Origin: Pseudogymnoascus destructans
Taxonomy: Eukaryota; Ascomycota; Leotiomycetes; Thelebolales; Thelebolaceae
Assembly: GCF_001641265.1 (NCBI RefSeq)
Contig: NW_020167557.1
Span: forward strand, 62,001-126,000
Direction of reading: 5' to 3'
DNA: 64,000 nucleotides
Shown piece after piece: positions 43,846 to 55,345 of the stretch; position 1 is the stretch's first letter, and every line of letters starts with the position of its first letter. Position numbers and translations under genes: made by a program. The notes under the pieces were generated by a model. That model worked only from the letters and a program-made list of their open reading frames with translations. It was not told where the DNA came from and made no database searches.

Positions 43846-44103
43846 TGTAAGGACACAGGGCACCCAGCTCACAGTAATAGCATATGAGAGTGCGAGTAGG
43901 AGGCTAAACGGATGCTATCCTATAGGTCTACTATGAAGGATACAAAAACGATGATGGGGGAACCCCGTCAGTCGATTTTCTCAAGTATCCGAAACCCATC
44001 CGACTCGGTTCCGACTCGGTTAGGCCATTCAAATGATCACATGTGACCCCGCGGCTACCTGGAGTCTACTCCCTAGAATGAGAGACGAGAAAGCATCCTT
44101 ACA
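43846..44103 (-). repeat. 3' LTR of gypsy element 2
   Basis: 258 bp. The polypurine tract AGGAGGGGGGTAG (minus strand, 44116-44104) directly precedes it. Confidence 0.9.
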
Positions 44104-44724
44104 CTACCCCCCTCCTGAGAGAGTGCTTTGTCCGCAAGGCACGCGGCTAGTATCATGTCCGCAACATCTCCGAATCGTCTCCGTATCGTCTCCATGAACG
44201 GAGCATTTCTTGTTATCATAATGGTGGCTGGTAATTGCGTCCGGAACAACTTCGTTTGTCGTGCGCGTCGGGAAGGTGCTTTGTTTGCCACCGTAGTCAT
44301 CCCGAGGTGGTATCGCGTTAGGGTCCGTGTGGCATGCGAAACTGGAGTTCGCTTTTGTTGGATCTCACGTTCGTTCTTGGGGTCCGAAACAGTACCGGAA
44401 GGTGTCCGCTACCCGTTTGAGTAGAATTTTCATAAAACGTGAAAGAAGAAGTGGCCGCGCTAACCCGATTCGGCGTTCATTGTTGTAAGCCAACATTTGA
44501 GTATTCCGCTTCGCCCACTTCCTCTTGTTTTTACCTTACAACAACAACGCCAGCAACCCTCCCGCCCGAGACTGGTAAGTGGCCCCTCCCCGTCCGTTTG
44601 TTTATGATACTGATAGATTGTATAGTATCCTCCAATCCAAAGAACGAGTAGGTGATGGGAGCGCATTGGCGCGGTGTTGATAACTTGTGCTGGGCTGACG
44701 GAATCACAGATTCCAAATTTGAAG

Positions 44725-45404
44725 ATGCCGGTTCCCACCCCCTCCGGGGCTCTTACTGTCGCCTTCCGTGTGCTCTGTTTGCACTGCCTTCGGGCCAAAG
44801 CCCGTGGGATCCAGTCCCACGACTGCGTCTGGTCCCCGACCAGTTCAAAGTGTGGGTACTGCACGTCGCAGCACTCGCCTTGCGTCCCGGTAGGTTTTCT
44901 TGTGGGGTTCAGAGTTTGGTTTGGTTGGCTGTTGCTGACTTTGGTGAAAGCTGCCCTGGTTCCTTGGGGAAGAGTTTGCGGCCCTCCTGGCCACCGAAGA
45001 GGCCACCCCCATCATCCCCGCTGACGTCGTCGCCGCTGCCACCGAGGCCAATCGGGTGGCCCTCCTGGCCACCCAGAGCATGCCAAAGTTCCGCTCCGAG
45101 GCGGAGCGTGACCTCTACGAGGAGGCACGCGCCACTCAGGCTGCCCTTGAGTTGGGGCTGGCCGTGAGTAGACCCCCTTCCCCTTGTGACTCGGTGTGGT
45201 TCCGATGCTGACTCTGGGCAGCAAATTCGGTCGTCGCTGCACCGTCTCTGGACGGAACAGGAGAGCGTTCCTGCTCTCTTTGAGGAGTTGGTGGCTGCTG
45301 TGGGCAAACTGCCCACCGCTGCCGCTCCCGCGGTCGCTCCGACTCGGGGTGATGGAAGGAGGGAGGGGGAGGATGGGGAAGTTGGGGCAGCCTATGGGGC
45401 CTAG
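44725..45404 (+). CDS. Antisense accessory gene in gypsy element: Zn2Cys6-like protein, 186 aa
   Basis: Three plus-strand exons, 44725-44889, 44951-45163 and 45222-45404, all phase 0. Both introns (61 and 58 bp) have GT-AG ends and a GCTGAC branch point close to the acceptor. The product starts MPVPTPSGALTVAFRV and carries six cysteines spaced C-x2-C-x12-C-x8-C-x2-C-x6-C (about residues 18-53), like a Gal4-type binuclear zinc cluster with an enlarged first loop. Then come an Ala/Glu-rich helical region (EEFAALLATEEATP, RSEAERDLYEEARATQAA), a second helix (SSLHRLWTEQESVPALFEEL) and an acidic tail. It lies between pol and the 3' LTR, opposite in strand to pol. Unlike gag and pol it has no stops. 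Function unknown; DNA binding is inference from the cluster. Confidence 0.6.
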
Positions 45405-45577
45405 GTGGGGGAAGACCTTGTGTCGGAGGGGACTCAGGCCTGGCCCTTCGCGTGGGGTCACTTCGACCCTTCGTCTCTCATGGTGGTAGCCGCTTGTTGC
45501 GACGCCGGTGAGACGTTTGGGAAGGGTGGCTCCCGCAAGGGTTACGGTGGTGAGTGCGCCCTGGCTTGGAGGGTATT

Positions 45578-48500
45578 TTAGTTTAGAGTCGCAGACAGCA
45601 ACGACTCTGTTTCTTCCGCTTTGTCTTTCCCTCCGTGATCGTAGTTTTGTTCCTTTCCCGTCTCCCCTGCCGTAACCACTCTGAGTAGTTCTTGAGGTGG
45701 ACCTGGTAAGTCTGGGTATTCCGTATGAAACTCTCTGAGTTTCTGGGGAGAGTTCATGAAGTTTGACGCTGGGTACCACTCCGGGTCCGGATCGTATCTG
45801 ACCCAACTAACCCTGTATTGTAGTTGCTTCTGGTGGAGCCTTACGGCGAGGATCTTTTCCACTTCCCATTCCTCTACACCATCTATCACTTCGCTGCTAG
45901 CCTCAGGCGGATCCTGACCAGGTAGGGGGTTGTTCGGATCCTTCATGAGGACGTCTGGTGAGAACACATCGTGTATTTGAGAACTGGTAGGTAGTTCCAA
46001 TCGAAATGCGTGCCCAATCCGTTATAACACCGTATATGGTCCGATCCATTGTTGGCCCAGCTTGCGGCTAGGACGAGAGTTTTTCTACACTATCTCCTAC
46101 GTCCCAGTCGATGGCCCTTCGGCGTCGATTCGCGTGCTTAGACATTTCCAATTGTGCCTTTGCCATGTTTTCCTTTGTGTGGACCCATGCGATATGCATT
46201 CGGTCTGCAACTGCCTTGGCTTCCTCTCAGTTCAGGGTCTCCCGGGGGTTGATGCTTTTCGGAGTGTTCCAATCCCAACTCGTACGCGGATTGGTTCTGT
46301 ACTTGAGTCGGTAGGGGGTCATGCCAATGGATGCGTGGGGGAGTGTCATTTGCACGAGATCCATTATGGGGATGAGTTCGCTCCAGTTATCCTGATAATG
46401 GGATACGAAGGGCCTCAGTCTCTGATCAATGTATCGGTTCATGATTTCCGTCTGCCCATCGGTCTGCTTATGATAGGCAGTTGACAGCTTAACCTTAACG
46501 CCGATAATTCGACAGAACTCTTGCCAAAAGGATGATATGAATTGGGGTCCGCGGTCGCTTACAATCGACTCCGGAGTGTGTCCGAATCAGTTGTGGTTTT
46601 GTAGCAAGGTATTGTCACTGAACTCTTTCCGAGTCAGTCCATAAACACTAAGATGCTATCATATCCATGCTTGTCCCTTGGGAACTCCTTAAAGTCCATG
46701 GTGAGGTGTTGCATAGGGTATTCGGGTACGGGTAGTGGGTGTAGAAATCCTTGTTGCTTAGTGACATTGGTGTGAGAAAGCCAGCATGTCACGCAGTTTC
46801 GTACATACCGCAAACAGTCCGCTTCCATCCCGACCCAATGATATTTTGGGGCGAGCAATTGGCAGGTTTTCCTGCCACTTGGATGTGCTGACGACACTTG
46901 ATTGTGCACTTCCCGGATCAGTTTCGTACATAGGTCAGTGTGGCGATTCACACATAGGTGGCCTTTGTACAGGAGGAGCTGGTCGTTCATCGCGAATCCG
47001 TCCGGTAGGGGTTGTTTCACGCGAGTCTCGGTAAACGACTTCCGATTGTCCTCACATAGCGCCTCTATTAAATTGAAGGGCACCTGGGGCTTGGGGGTGT
47101 CCATTGAATTAATGGATGCTATATAGCTCTCGGCGAGTTCGGTGCTGATTCGGAGGTGCAGGCGGCTTGGACCTAACAATACCCTCGCCCTACTATCAAG
47201 TTTGACTTTCTGCTGCGTTACCAAGTCCTGGTCTCTTCGGCTCAGAATATCTGCCTTCTGGTTATTCGTGCCCATGGTGTACGTAATGCAGAAGTTGAAG
47301 TCGGAGAGTAGTTCCATCCCGAACCTGCTTCATGGTGAGAACCTTGGTAGACATGAAATATTCTAGCGAACGGTGGTCAGTGTAAACATCGACTCAGTGG
47401 CGCACCGAAGCCAACTCGGGCCTCCATTTTCCAAAGGCCTTTACTATTACGAATAGTTCCTTGTCATGGATCTCCCAGTTGATCTCGTGTCCGGATAGGA
47501 CATGACTGTAGAAGCTTACAGGGTACCACCGCTTGTCAGGGTGTTCTTGAGAGAGGACACCAGCTACGACTCCATCGGAGGAATCTGTCTCCAGCTTCGT
47601 AGGCAATTTGGGGTTGAAGTGGTGAATTGCCTGTACTGCTAGGAGTTTCTGTCGCAATTCCTCAAAAGCAGCCTCACATTTGTCTGTCCATCGGAACGGC
47701 TCTGAGGGACTAGTGATGGTCGTGAGGGCTTTGCTATTTTGCCGAAATTGCGAATGAATTGTCTATAGAAGCCACAGAATCCCAGATAGGACTTCACACC
47801 TGTAACAGTGGTCGGACAGATCCAGTTACGAAGGGGTTCGATTTTGTCGGGATGCTTCAACACCGGAGGTAGTGAGAACGTAACCCAAGTATTTTGTCCT
47901 GGTGACGTTGAACTTGCATTTATTTAAATCGGCTTGGAGTCCAGCTTCTCGGAGACGCTATAGGACCTTATGCACATGCTCCATGTGTTCCATAGGGTCC
48001 TCTGAATAGATTAGAATGTCATCTAAGTATGCGGTAGAGAAGTCATCTAAATATTGCATCAGGACGTCATTCATATACCGCTGATAGGTTGCGGGACCGT
48101 TCGTCAGTCCAAATGGCAGCACTTTGCACTTATATGATCCATAGCGAGTCCGAAAGGTCGTGTACTATTCCGAGTCGGGGTGCATCCATATGCGATGGAA
48201 GGCTTGTCTGATATCTAGCTTCATGAAGATTTTTGCTTTTGACACCCGTCCTAGTAGTTCGTCGATACGCAGGATGGGGTAGGGATCGTTCCGGGTGAGA
48301 CCATTTAACTTCCGGTAATCGATGCAAAATCTTAATTTGCCATCTGCTTTCTTTACGAATAGGATAGGGGTGAAGGGGCTGTTGCTGTTGACGATGAATC
48401 CCTTTTCCAGGTTTTCCAGCAGGTATTGCTTCATAGCCTTAAGCTCTTCGGTGCCCTGTCGATATAACGGGGAGAAAGCGTTTGGTAAAGGGGCTTCGAG

Positions 48501-49430
48501 CTGTATCTTGTGGTCGTATATGCAGTGGGGGGGAATTCGATCTGATTCCAACTTCGAAAAGACATCGGTGTACTTCCGGTGCATATGCGGAAGCTTCTGC
48601 TGGATGAGGCGGAGCGTTTCTTCGTTCTCTACCAACTCCTTTTCATGAATGATCTGATCGATTTCGTAGATGCCAGTCTGAAAAAAATCAGAGTCGTTTC
48701 GCATCATCTTGTGATGGAAAGCATTTGCACTGATTTCGCATATATGCATGGGCGTAAACCTATGTACTAGGGTTTTCTGCGGTGGGGGAGAAACCTCCTG
48801 GTTTCGTAGTGGGTTCGATGGTGTATCAGTGATCTCTTCGTAGTCGGAAATTATCACTTTCATTTCCATCGAGCGTCCGCCTGCGCGGCGTCTGTCTTCG
48901 CGGTGGATTGCAGAATCCCAGCGATTCGCATCCGACTGGTATGCAGGATGTTTAATGGACGTTTCGCGTGAGTGGTAGGGCAAGGTGATCTCCTTGCTCC
49001 AGCTAGGAGTCAGCGGGTACTCCTTTGGCCATACTAACTGGCTCTTTGAAGAGTCAAGTAGGCTGAAAAGCTTCTTCCCAATTATCACATCTTGTGCTCC
49101 GAGGTCCAGGAGTACAAAGGGGCAGTTATATATTCGGCGTCCTTCGACTGTTAAGTGTAACTAAATATACTCCGATACGTGGCCTTGGATTTTGCACTGA
49201 AATCCACGTATGGGTACAGAGTAGGGTAGTTTCCGTATAGGGCTCTGAAGCGCTTTTGACAGTCGTATTGCAAAAGGCTTGTTAATGACGAGGTAGCCAT
49301 TTGCTCCTGTGTCTGCTAGGGACTTCGTTTGCACCCCGAGTCCATTCATACTCAGGGTCGTGTCGACTAAGAACTGGGTGCCTCCCAGGAGTTCTTGTAA
49401 GTCTAGTCCTCGCAGGTCACATTTGCGTAG
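45578..49430 (-). pseudogene. Pol of gypsy element 2
   Basis: Broken minus-strand pieces in order. Protease: LADTGANGYLVINKPF (about 49300). RT: FVKKADGKLRFCIDYRKLNG and AYLDDILIYS (about 48020), with a TAG at 48165 between them. RNase H: LETDSSDGVVAGVL. Integrase zinc domain: VHNQVSSAHPSG ... CVTCWLSH, with TMDFKEFPRDKHGYDSILVF. Chromodomain-like tail: WEVEKILAVRLHQ ... YRVSWVRYDPDPEWYP (about 45870). Several stops and frameshifts make it inactive. Confidence 0.88.
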
Positions 49431-49450
49431 ACCTAGGAAGGAGCCTTCTC

Positions 49451-50731
49451 CTAGGCCTCGTCGTTTTCCTCAAGGGACGCATCCGATTGAAGTTCCACGG
49501 CTTCTTCCCATTGTTCTTCTGCCTCGGGTTCGTTACGGTCCATTTCCTTGATAGTAGCATTAAGGGGGCATTTGTCCTGGAAATGGCCGGGCTTGCCACA
49601 CTTGAAACAGTTTTCTGAGGGCACAGGGACTGCGGTTCTCAGACGTTCCGGTATGGCTGGCTTGGGGAGAGATGCGGTTCGGGTGAACAGAGCGGATATG
49701 GCTCGAGTCGGCTTCGACGCCGACGAGGCCTTTGCCGTATCCGAGGTACGTGTGGACGAGGCCTTTGCCGTATCCGAGGTACGTGTGGACGTCCTTGCGA
49801 GAGCGGGTAGCGGATTCAATTCGTTGTTCCGGCGCCGTTCCTGGTCGAAGGTGGTAAGTTCTCGTACCATGGTCTGGTATTCTCCATTCTATTGGTTTTT
49901 GATGATCGCGACGCGGCTGCAGAATTGGGGTGTCAACTTGTTCCACATGTACTGAAACCATTCCGACTCGGAGACTTGTCCTGTGATAGCTGCACTTTGG
50001 AAACGAGCCTTGAACTCTGGGAAGGTTTCACTAGCATGCCCTTTCTCTCCCATTTGCAGGTTGTCGAAGAGGTTCCTGGCCTGTTCCGTCTCGTTGCCTG
50101 TGAGGTAGTATGAACCTAGTAGATCCATCATCTCCTCAGCACTGCAGAACCCATGCGTAGCGGACAGGTATTTGGACTCTAGGTAGGTCTTCGCCAGGCC
50201 GGTAGTAGTTCCCCATATCAACGCTCTTCTCGAGACGTCGGTAAGGTAGTGGTCCTCATTGACTACGAGTCGGTCCCAAATCGAAGCGCTCCATTGTAAG
50301 AAGGCATGTTCTACCCCATCGCTGAGAGGAAGGATTTTCTCAGAGATGGTTGATTTCTTATAGCGATTTGGAGGGTCCTCGGTGTGCATTTGTGATGACC
50401 CTGGAATCGATGGAGAATGAGTGTTCCAAAGAGGCGGCAATTGAACTGTCTCGGGGGTGTTTCGTGTACGAGGCGTTCGTTGCTCCGTAGCTTCGACTGT
50501 GGGTATGGGGGTGTCCACCGGCAGTGTGGACGGGATTCTGGTCTGGGATGCCGACAGGATAACTAGTAGATCCTTGACCTCCTGTATCTGTGCTTCGAGG
50601 TGGTCCATTCGACTCGGGATGTCTTCGGATGGCCCAGCGGTCGTAGCTGCAGCGGTGGTTTGTCTCGTAGTCATTCTGGGCAGTTGACCATCGTTGTCTT
50701 GGGGTATATTTGATGTCGGCTTTTTCGACAT
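49451..50731 (-). pseudogene. Gag of gypsy element 2
   Basis: Frame from MSKKPTSNIPQDND (50731) through a capsid-like domain (HAFLQWSASIWDRLVVNEDH, FPEFKARFQSAAITG) to a CCHC knuckle CFKCGKPGHFQDKC. One TAG at 49889-49891 interrupts an otherwise continuous frame. There is a 30-bp tandem duplication (ARTSTRTSDTAKASS-type repeat). Pol follows in the -1 frame, the usual gypsy arrangement. Confidence 0.88.
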
Positions 50732-51087
50732 ATTGCCTCGGGTGTGTATCGGTACCGATACGAAAGAGCTTGACTTCCGGTAGCTCGTAGCTATCAACGC
50801 TCTTGTCCACAATTTCCTCTGTGATATGAGGGGGTTCTTAAGGATCTCGTACCCTATTTGGCGCCAACGCATCGGCGAATTTACCAGCTTGTTCTGAAGA
50901 ATCAACCCTGATCCACTGGCTGTCCGTGAGATCTCTGGAATCACGGCTATTTGAAGTCGTCAGGTCTCTCCTCTGAAACGTCACCAAGTCGCAGTCGATG
51001 GTGTAATGGTAGTTCTCCTGAGTCATTCCGGTGTGGGATATTATTTAAGTACGGCCGTCCCCGGCAGGCGTGATCTTTTTTGTATAA

Positions 51088-51345
51088 TGTAAGGACACAG
51101 GGCACCCAACTAACAGTAATAGCATATGAGAGTGTGAGTCGGAGGCTAAACGGATGCTATCCTATAGGTCTACTATGAAGGATACAAAAAAGATGATGGG
51201 GGAACCCCGTCAGTCGATTTTCTCAAGTATCCGAAACCCATCCGACTCGGTTCCGACTCGGTTAGGCCATTTAAATGATCACACGTGACCCCGCGGCCAC
51301 CCGGAGTCTACTCCCTAGAATGAGAGACAAGAAGGCATCCTTACA
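51088..51345 (-). repeat. 5' LTR of gypsy element 2
   Basis: 258 bp, partner of 43846-44103. The adjacent internal sequence (TTATACAAAAAAGATCACG on the minus strand) shows no obvious tRNA primer site. Confidence 0.9.
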
Positions 51346-51664
51346 AATTCCTAGTTGAAAACCAGTCTCATCCATATTCCATATGCAGTCTGGCTGTATA
51401 TTCTGAGTATTAATGAAGTCATGGTATTCAGAAAACCACTCTTCGAGCACACTCTCATTTTGTGCTTCAACCCGGTGTTGAGAAATAGACTTCGTCTTTA
51501 TAACATGGAAATCAGCGAGGTCATTCTTAATAAACTTCGTAAGCCAACTATAAGAAGGCAGTGGCTTCAGCTGTAGAATATGGCAAACAGCTGCAAGAGT
51601 CATCTGCTTTGTAGCTCCAAGACCTTGCTTATACTGCGTAGTAATCCATTCCTTAAGGGCTTTT

Positions 51665-52573
51665 TGTAATGGTGGGTGCACCAGATGTGAGAATCTAGCC
51701 ACCCAAGGAAGGGGTGATTTTACTAAGACAACACACTGTCTTAGGAAACAGAGCCAAAGGGTCGTAGCTTAGACTATTCCACAACGCAGCAATCAGGTGT
51801 ATGATATAGTGGAGTGGTTTAGACAAGTTGTAACAAATGTTGAGTCTGAGAACTCAGGGATAAGTCAGAGGTTAGCACTTCACTGACTTTTCAGAAACAA
51901 GGAGTAACAAGATCAATGCTTGGAAGCTTGGAAAAGATGTGGAAGTATGTGATAGTTGATTTACTGTATTGTCTGCTTGCCCTTTCTTAAGGAAAGGGCA
52001 ATCCTATTTATGCTAAAGGAGTGTAGTTCTCTCATTTTCCAAGACTTTCCATGACTAACCAGGCTTGGTAACTGTAGTCGATGTAAGAGAATCCCATAGA
52101 ACCATCTCCTAGGTTCCTAGCCTATAGGAAGTGAAAGGAGGTCCAAGGTCAGAGTACCCCTATAGACAAATTATGTCATAACTTAACCAATCTTGTGGGT
52201 AACTAAGGAGCGATGACGTGTAATGAATCATAGAGGGTTGTAGAAGCTTTTGGAGCTATTATTCATGTTCCTAGGCCTCTAGTTGATAGAGATATGTCAT
52301 GTGTAGTATTAGCCCAGTAACTAAGGAGTGATGTCATGTAATGAATCATAGAGGGTTGTAGAGATATGCTATGTGGTCATATTGGCGCAGTAACTAAGGA
52401 GCAATGACGTGTAATGAATCATAGAGGGTTGTAGCAATCGTTGAGTAGTATTGCTCTTGTTGTTGGTGTGATAAGCCAAAATATGTATAGTGACTTGTAG
52501 GTTTGAGGAGGAGATTTCTAAGTTTGCTCTTGAGTTTGATAGCAAACTGAGTGCAACGAATGTCAGTATGACA
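51665..52573 (-). mobile_element. Solo LTR of the 0.9 kb family
   Basis: 909 bp from TGTAATGGTGGGTGC to GTCAGTATGACA. The flanks CTTTT and TGCAT do not match, so this is not a clean solo LTR. To its left is the cut N-terminus of P2; to its right is unrelated sequence. Confidence 0.9.
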
Positions 52574-53358
52574 TGCATGATGGTATGACTACTCAACCCT
52601 TTATATGGTAACTTATCTGAACATGTACAGGAGTGGGTTAGCAAAACCCTTGCAAAGCCAGGTATATTCGCTATGCAGAACGAACATGATCCATCTTGAA
52701 TATGGGATGTGTTTGAGTCTGTTTATAGTGTAGTGGATGCAGAGAGTGTGTTCTGTTGGGCTAGCTGATATATCCTTTTCTATGAGAAAATAGAATCAAG
52801 TGAACTGCATCCTGACGGGACAGCCTCAATTGCTCCTGGGCCATTCTGGATTAAATGTACGGTGTCTATTATATATACAAGTATACATGCTAACTAACTT
52901 GGTCTGGTTTATCTCATTGGCAGTGAAGGTAAAGCTACACCTTGACTTCGAAAGGAATCATGGTGTTCGCAACGGCGTTTCTAGGCAGGTGCTCCTTAAT
53001 TGGTTTGATGCCTATCCGAGGAACCAGCATAAAAACATTAAGCCTACCCGGCTAAAATTTAAGGATATGTATGGACGGCAGAGGAAAATGCCACTTATTG
53101 ATGACCAGATTGCACAACAATCAATAGGCACCTTGAAGGACAGTATTGACTGGGGTTCAGCAGATGAGTAGGATGGTGGTAGCGAAGGGCAAAGGCAGTA
53201 TGGGGATGACAAGAATGACAAGGATGATGACCAGTACGATGACGATAACGGTACTTCTGGTAGTAGAGAGGATTTACGTAGTGTGCTTGATGAAGGAATA
53301 TAATAGGACAGTATTTGTAATTGTAGTGGAATATAAATTTAATGTTTTTAATTACACT
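52574..53358 (+). pseudogene. Unassigned decayed gene
   Basis: Plus-strand pieces NLSEHVQEWVSKTLAKPGIF, IWDVFESVYSVVDAESVFCW and IAPGPFWIKCT with stops between them. After a likely intron (branch GCTAAC at about 52890, acceptor at 52923) come KLHLDFERNHGV, VLLNWFDAYPRNQHKNIKP and LIDDQIAQQSIGTLKDS to a stop at 53171. I do not recognise the family; a transposon-encoded protein is likely from context. Confidence 0.4.
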
Positions 53359-53360
53359 TA

Positions 53361-55207
53361 ACGTGGTTTATCAGTACGTCGGACATATCAGTACCTCGGA
53401 CACTTTTCATTGGCATTCTACTTTGAATATCAATAAATCAACCATAACATATTAAATTAACTATAACTAAGCGGAATCAGATGAACTAGACATATCTATA
53501 GCTTCTTGACAAGTTCGCGCATTATGACCAGCTTTTCCACAGATCCCACAGCATCGCCTAGACGGTTGGCCCTCCTTGCGACTACCCCCAACCGCACGTA
53601 CGTCGCGTCATACCTGCTCATCCACATCCTTCTGTGCGATAATAGCCTGTGCATCCTCTACTATAAGTGCACCTCCTTCACGGACACGAGCCTTTTTAGC
53701 CCTGCGGCGTTTGCTAAGGGCTTCGTTGGCTGCTCGAAGGGTACGTACCTCAGCAGACAGAAGGGTGTTCTCATGTGCTAGTCGCTCTGTACCCTTTGCC
53801 AATGCAATAACTGTCCCGAAGGGTGGAGTTGGCGAGCTTCCTTGGTGACGGGCAATTCGATTTCGAACGAGGGTTGTTTGTGAAAGAGCTTCAGTTGGGT
53901 TGGAAGTGGTCTGGGAGACCCAAGGGTTGGTGTTGGCAGTAGAGGGTCTAGAGGGAGTTGGAGTCCGTAACCTCACGTCAAGCTTTGAAAGCACTGCTTG
54001 CGGGTCGAAAGGCACTAAGCCAGCTCCGTGGAACCCGGACTGGGCGTTTTGGGCTGTCATGGATTCCAGATATGCTGCTCTAAAGGCGAGAAAGAACTCG
54101 ACCTTGGTAATGTGGTTGATATGAGCCTTAATGAAGGTCTCAATCTGCCGACCATATGCCCGCTTCAACACACTAAAGCACCTGACATCAAGTGGCTGAG
54201 TTAAATGAGACGAGTGGGGAGGTAGTCCAAGAGTTATAATGTTGTGTGCCTTGCAGTACTCTTGGAACTCGGCCGATTCATGACTCTCGTGCCCGTCTAA
54301 CACCAGCATTCGATATGGACCCCTTGCACGAACAGCAGTATGTTTGTCGAAGTGTTTCAACCATTCTAGACCCGTCTCATTGTTTGTCCATCCATTGCTT
54401 GTCGGTTTAACAACCCAGTTGTGTGGAAGGCCGCCGTCTGTATACCAATTTGCAAGATGATTCTTGCCTTTAACTACCAAAAATGGAGGAATACTCCAGC
54501 CGTCACTGTTGATACAAGCAATCGCTGTAGCCCATTCCTGATTCCCTGGCTGAACTGCCTTACCTCTGCCAAGTCGATCTGCATGGGTAACAACCATTGC
54601 AGGGCAAATCACACCCATCATAAACCCAGTTTCGTCAAAGTTATAGAAGTCGCAGTCCAAAACACCATATTTTGCCCTCATATTTTCCACTAGTCGAAAC
54701 CACGTGCCAATTAGTTCAGGATCTTCGCACAAGGCCCTTTGGAAGTCGTAAACGCGATTAAAATGTGTCTTTAATTCTGGACGTCGTTGTACAAATCGGT
54801 GGGCCCAGAGCTTCCCGACGCGCCTCCCTCCACGCGATTCGAGTATAAAATTTGCCATATCTTCTACACCAGCAAGCCAGGGTGCAAATCCTCTTGAATC
54901 CATATCAAGTATATTCCGAATAACCACCTCCTCTTCTAGTATAGTTAATTTCATCATTGCAGGCTGGCGTTCGTAGACAGTAGTTCGGCCGTTCATTCCG
55001 TCGCAGAGTGTAGAATGAGGTACTTCATAGAGCTTAGCAGCCTTCCGACGACTTAGATTTTTTGATGTTCGGATAGCCTTGATAGCTAGAATGATTTTTG
55101 CTTCTTGGGTAATCACTGACATAATAAAAGGTGGAAAAAACACATTGTGAAGTTTTTGGAAAAAGTGTCCGAGGTACTGATATGTCCGACGTACTGATAA
55201 ACCACGT
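53361..55207 (-). mobile_element. Fot1/pogo-like element copy V (second family), 1847 bp
   Basis: TIR ACGTGGTTTATCAGTACGTC... on both ends, containing two near-copies of TATCAGTACSTCGGACA, and TA duplications at 53359-53360 and 55208-55209. Confidence 0.95.
53467..55122 (-). pseudogene. DDE transposase of copy V (single late nonsense)
   Basis: 551 codons from MSVITQEAKIILAIKAIRTS. Intact HTH, YNFDETGFMMG, LVLDGHESHES and HLTQPLDVRCFSVLK. One TGA at 53608-53610 (about codon 505) falls just before the CCHC knuckle (CGICGKAGHNARTC). The 504-residue product up to the stop keeps the whole DDE core and might be functional. Confidence 0.92.
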
Positions 55208-55345
55208 TATATTATATTTTGTATTTTAATATCACGTGTGTTGAATTATTTAATTCTGACAGTAGCCTCTCACATAGGTTTCTATTTATTAATTCTATTG
55301 GTTAGGCCTTAATTTCATTACTATTATTAATACTATTTTAGTATA

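Larger units (their letters stand above)
43846..51345 (-). mobile_element. Ty3/gypsy element 2, 7500 bp, decayed
   Basis: LTRs of 258 bp (43846-44103 and 51088-51345) beginning TGTAAGGA and ending CCTTACA, 5-bp duplication AATTC on both sides (43841-43845, 51346-51350). The LTRs differ at about 11-12 sites, so it is clearly older than the other chromovirus. Minus-strand gag and pol contain several stops. An extra 1.5 kb between pol and the 3' LTR carries a gene on the opposite strand. Confidence 0.95.
42700..51664 (-). pseudogene. Second pogo-like transposase gene (P2), split by a gypsy element
   Basis: The N-terminal piece 51664-51346 includes KALKEWITTQYKQGLGAT, LPSYSWLTKFIKNDLADF and WNMDETGFQLGI. 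The C-terminal piece 43845-42700 opens PGGKKVIVPYGVTELYTGSP and includes LLLLDSHSSHHMPKF and HILQPLDVGVFQPYK. The two join in frame once the 7.5 kb insert is removed. Within the C-terminal part there are stops (for example TGA after PAPTLL at about 43185). The N-terminus is cut at 51664 by a solo LTR. Confidence 0.85.

Noticed and set aside
45012..45806. 264-aa minus-strand ORF opposite the antisense zinc-cluster gene
   Set aside because: Ser/Arg/Gly/Pro-rich, no recognisable motif, and it runs through both introns and exons of the plus-strand gene. The spliced plus-strand gene has far better coding signals.
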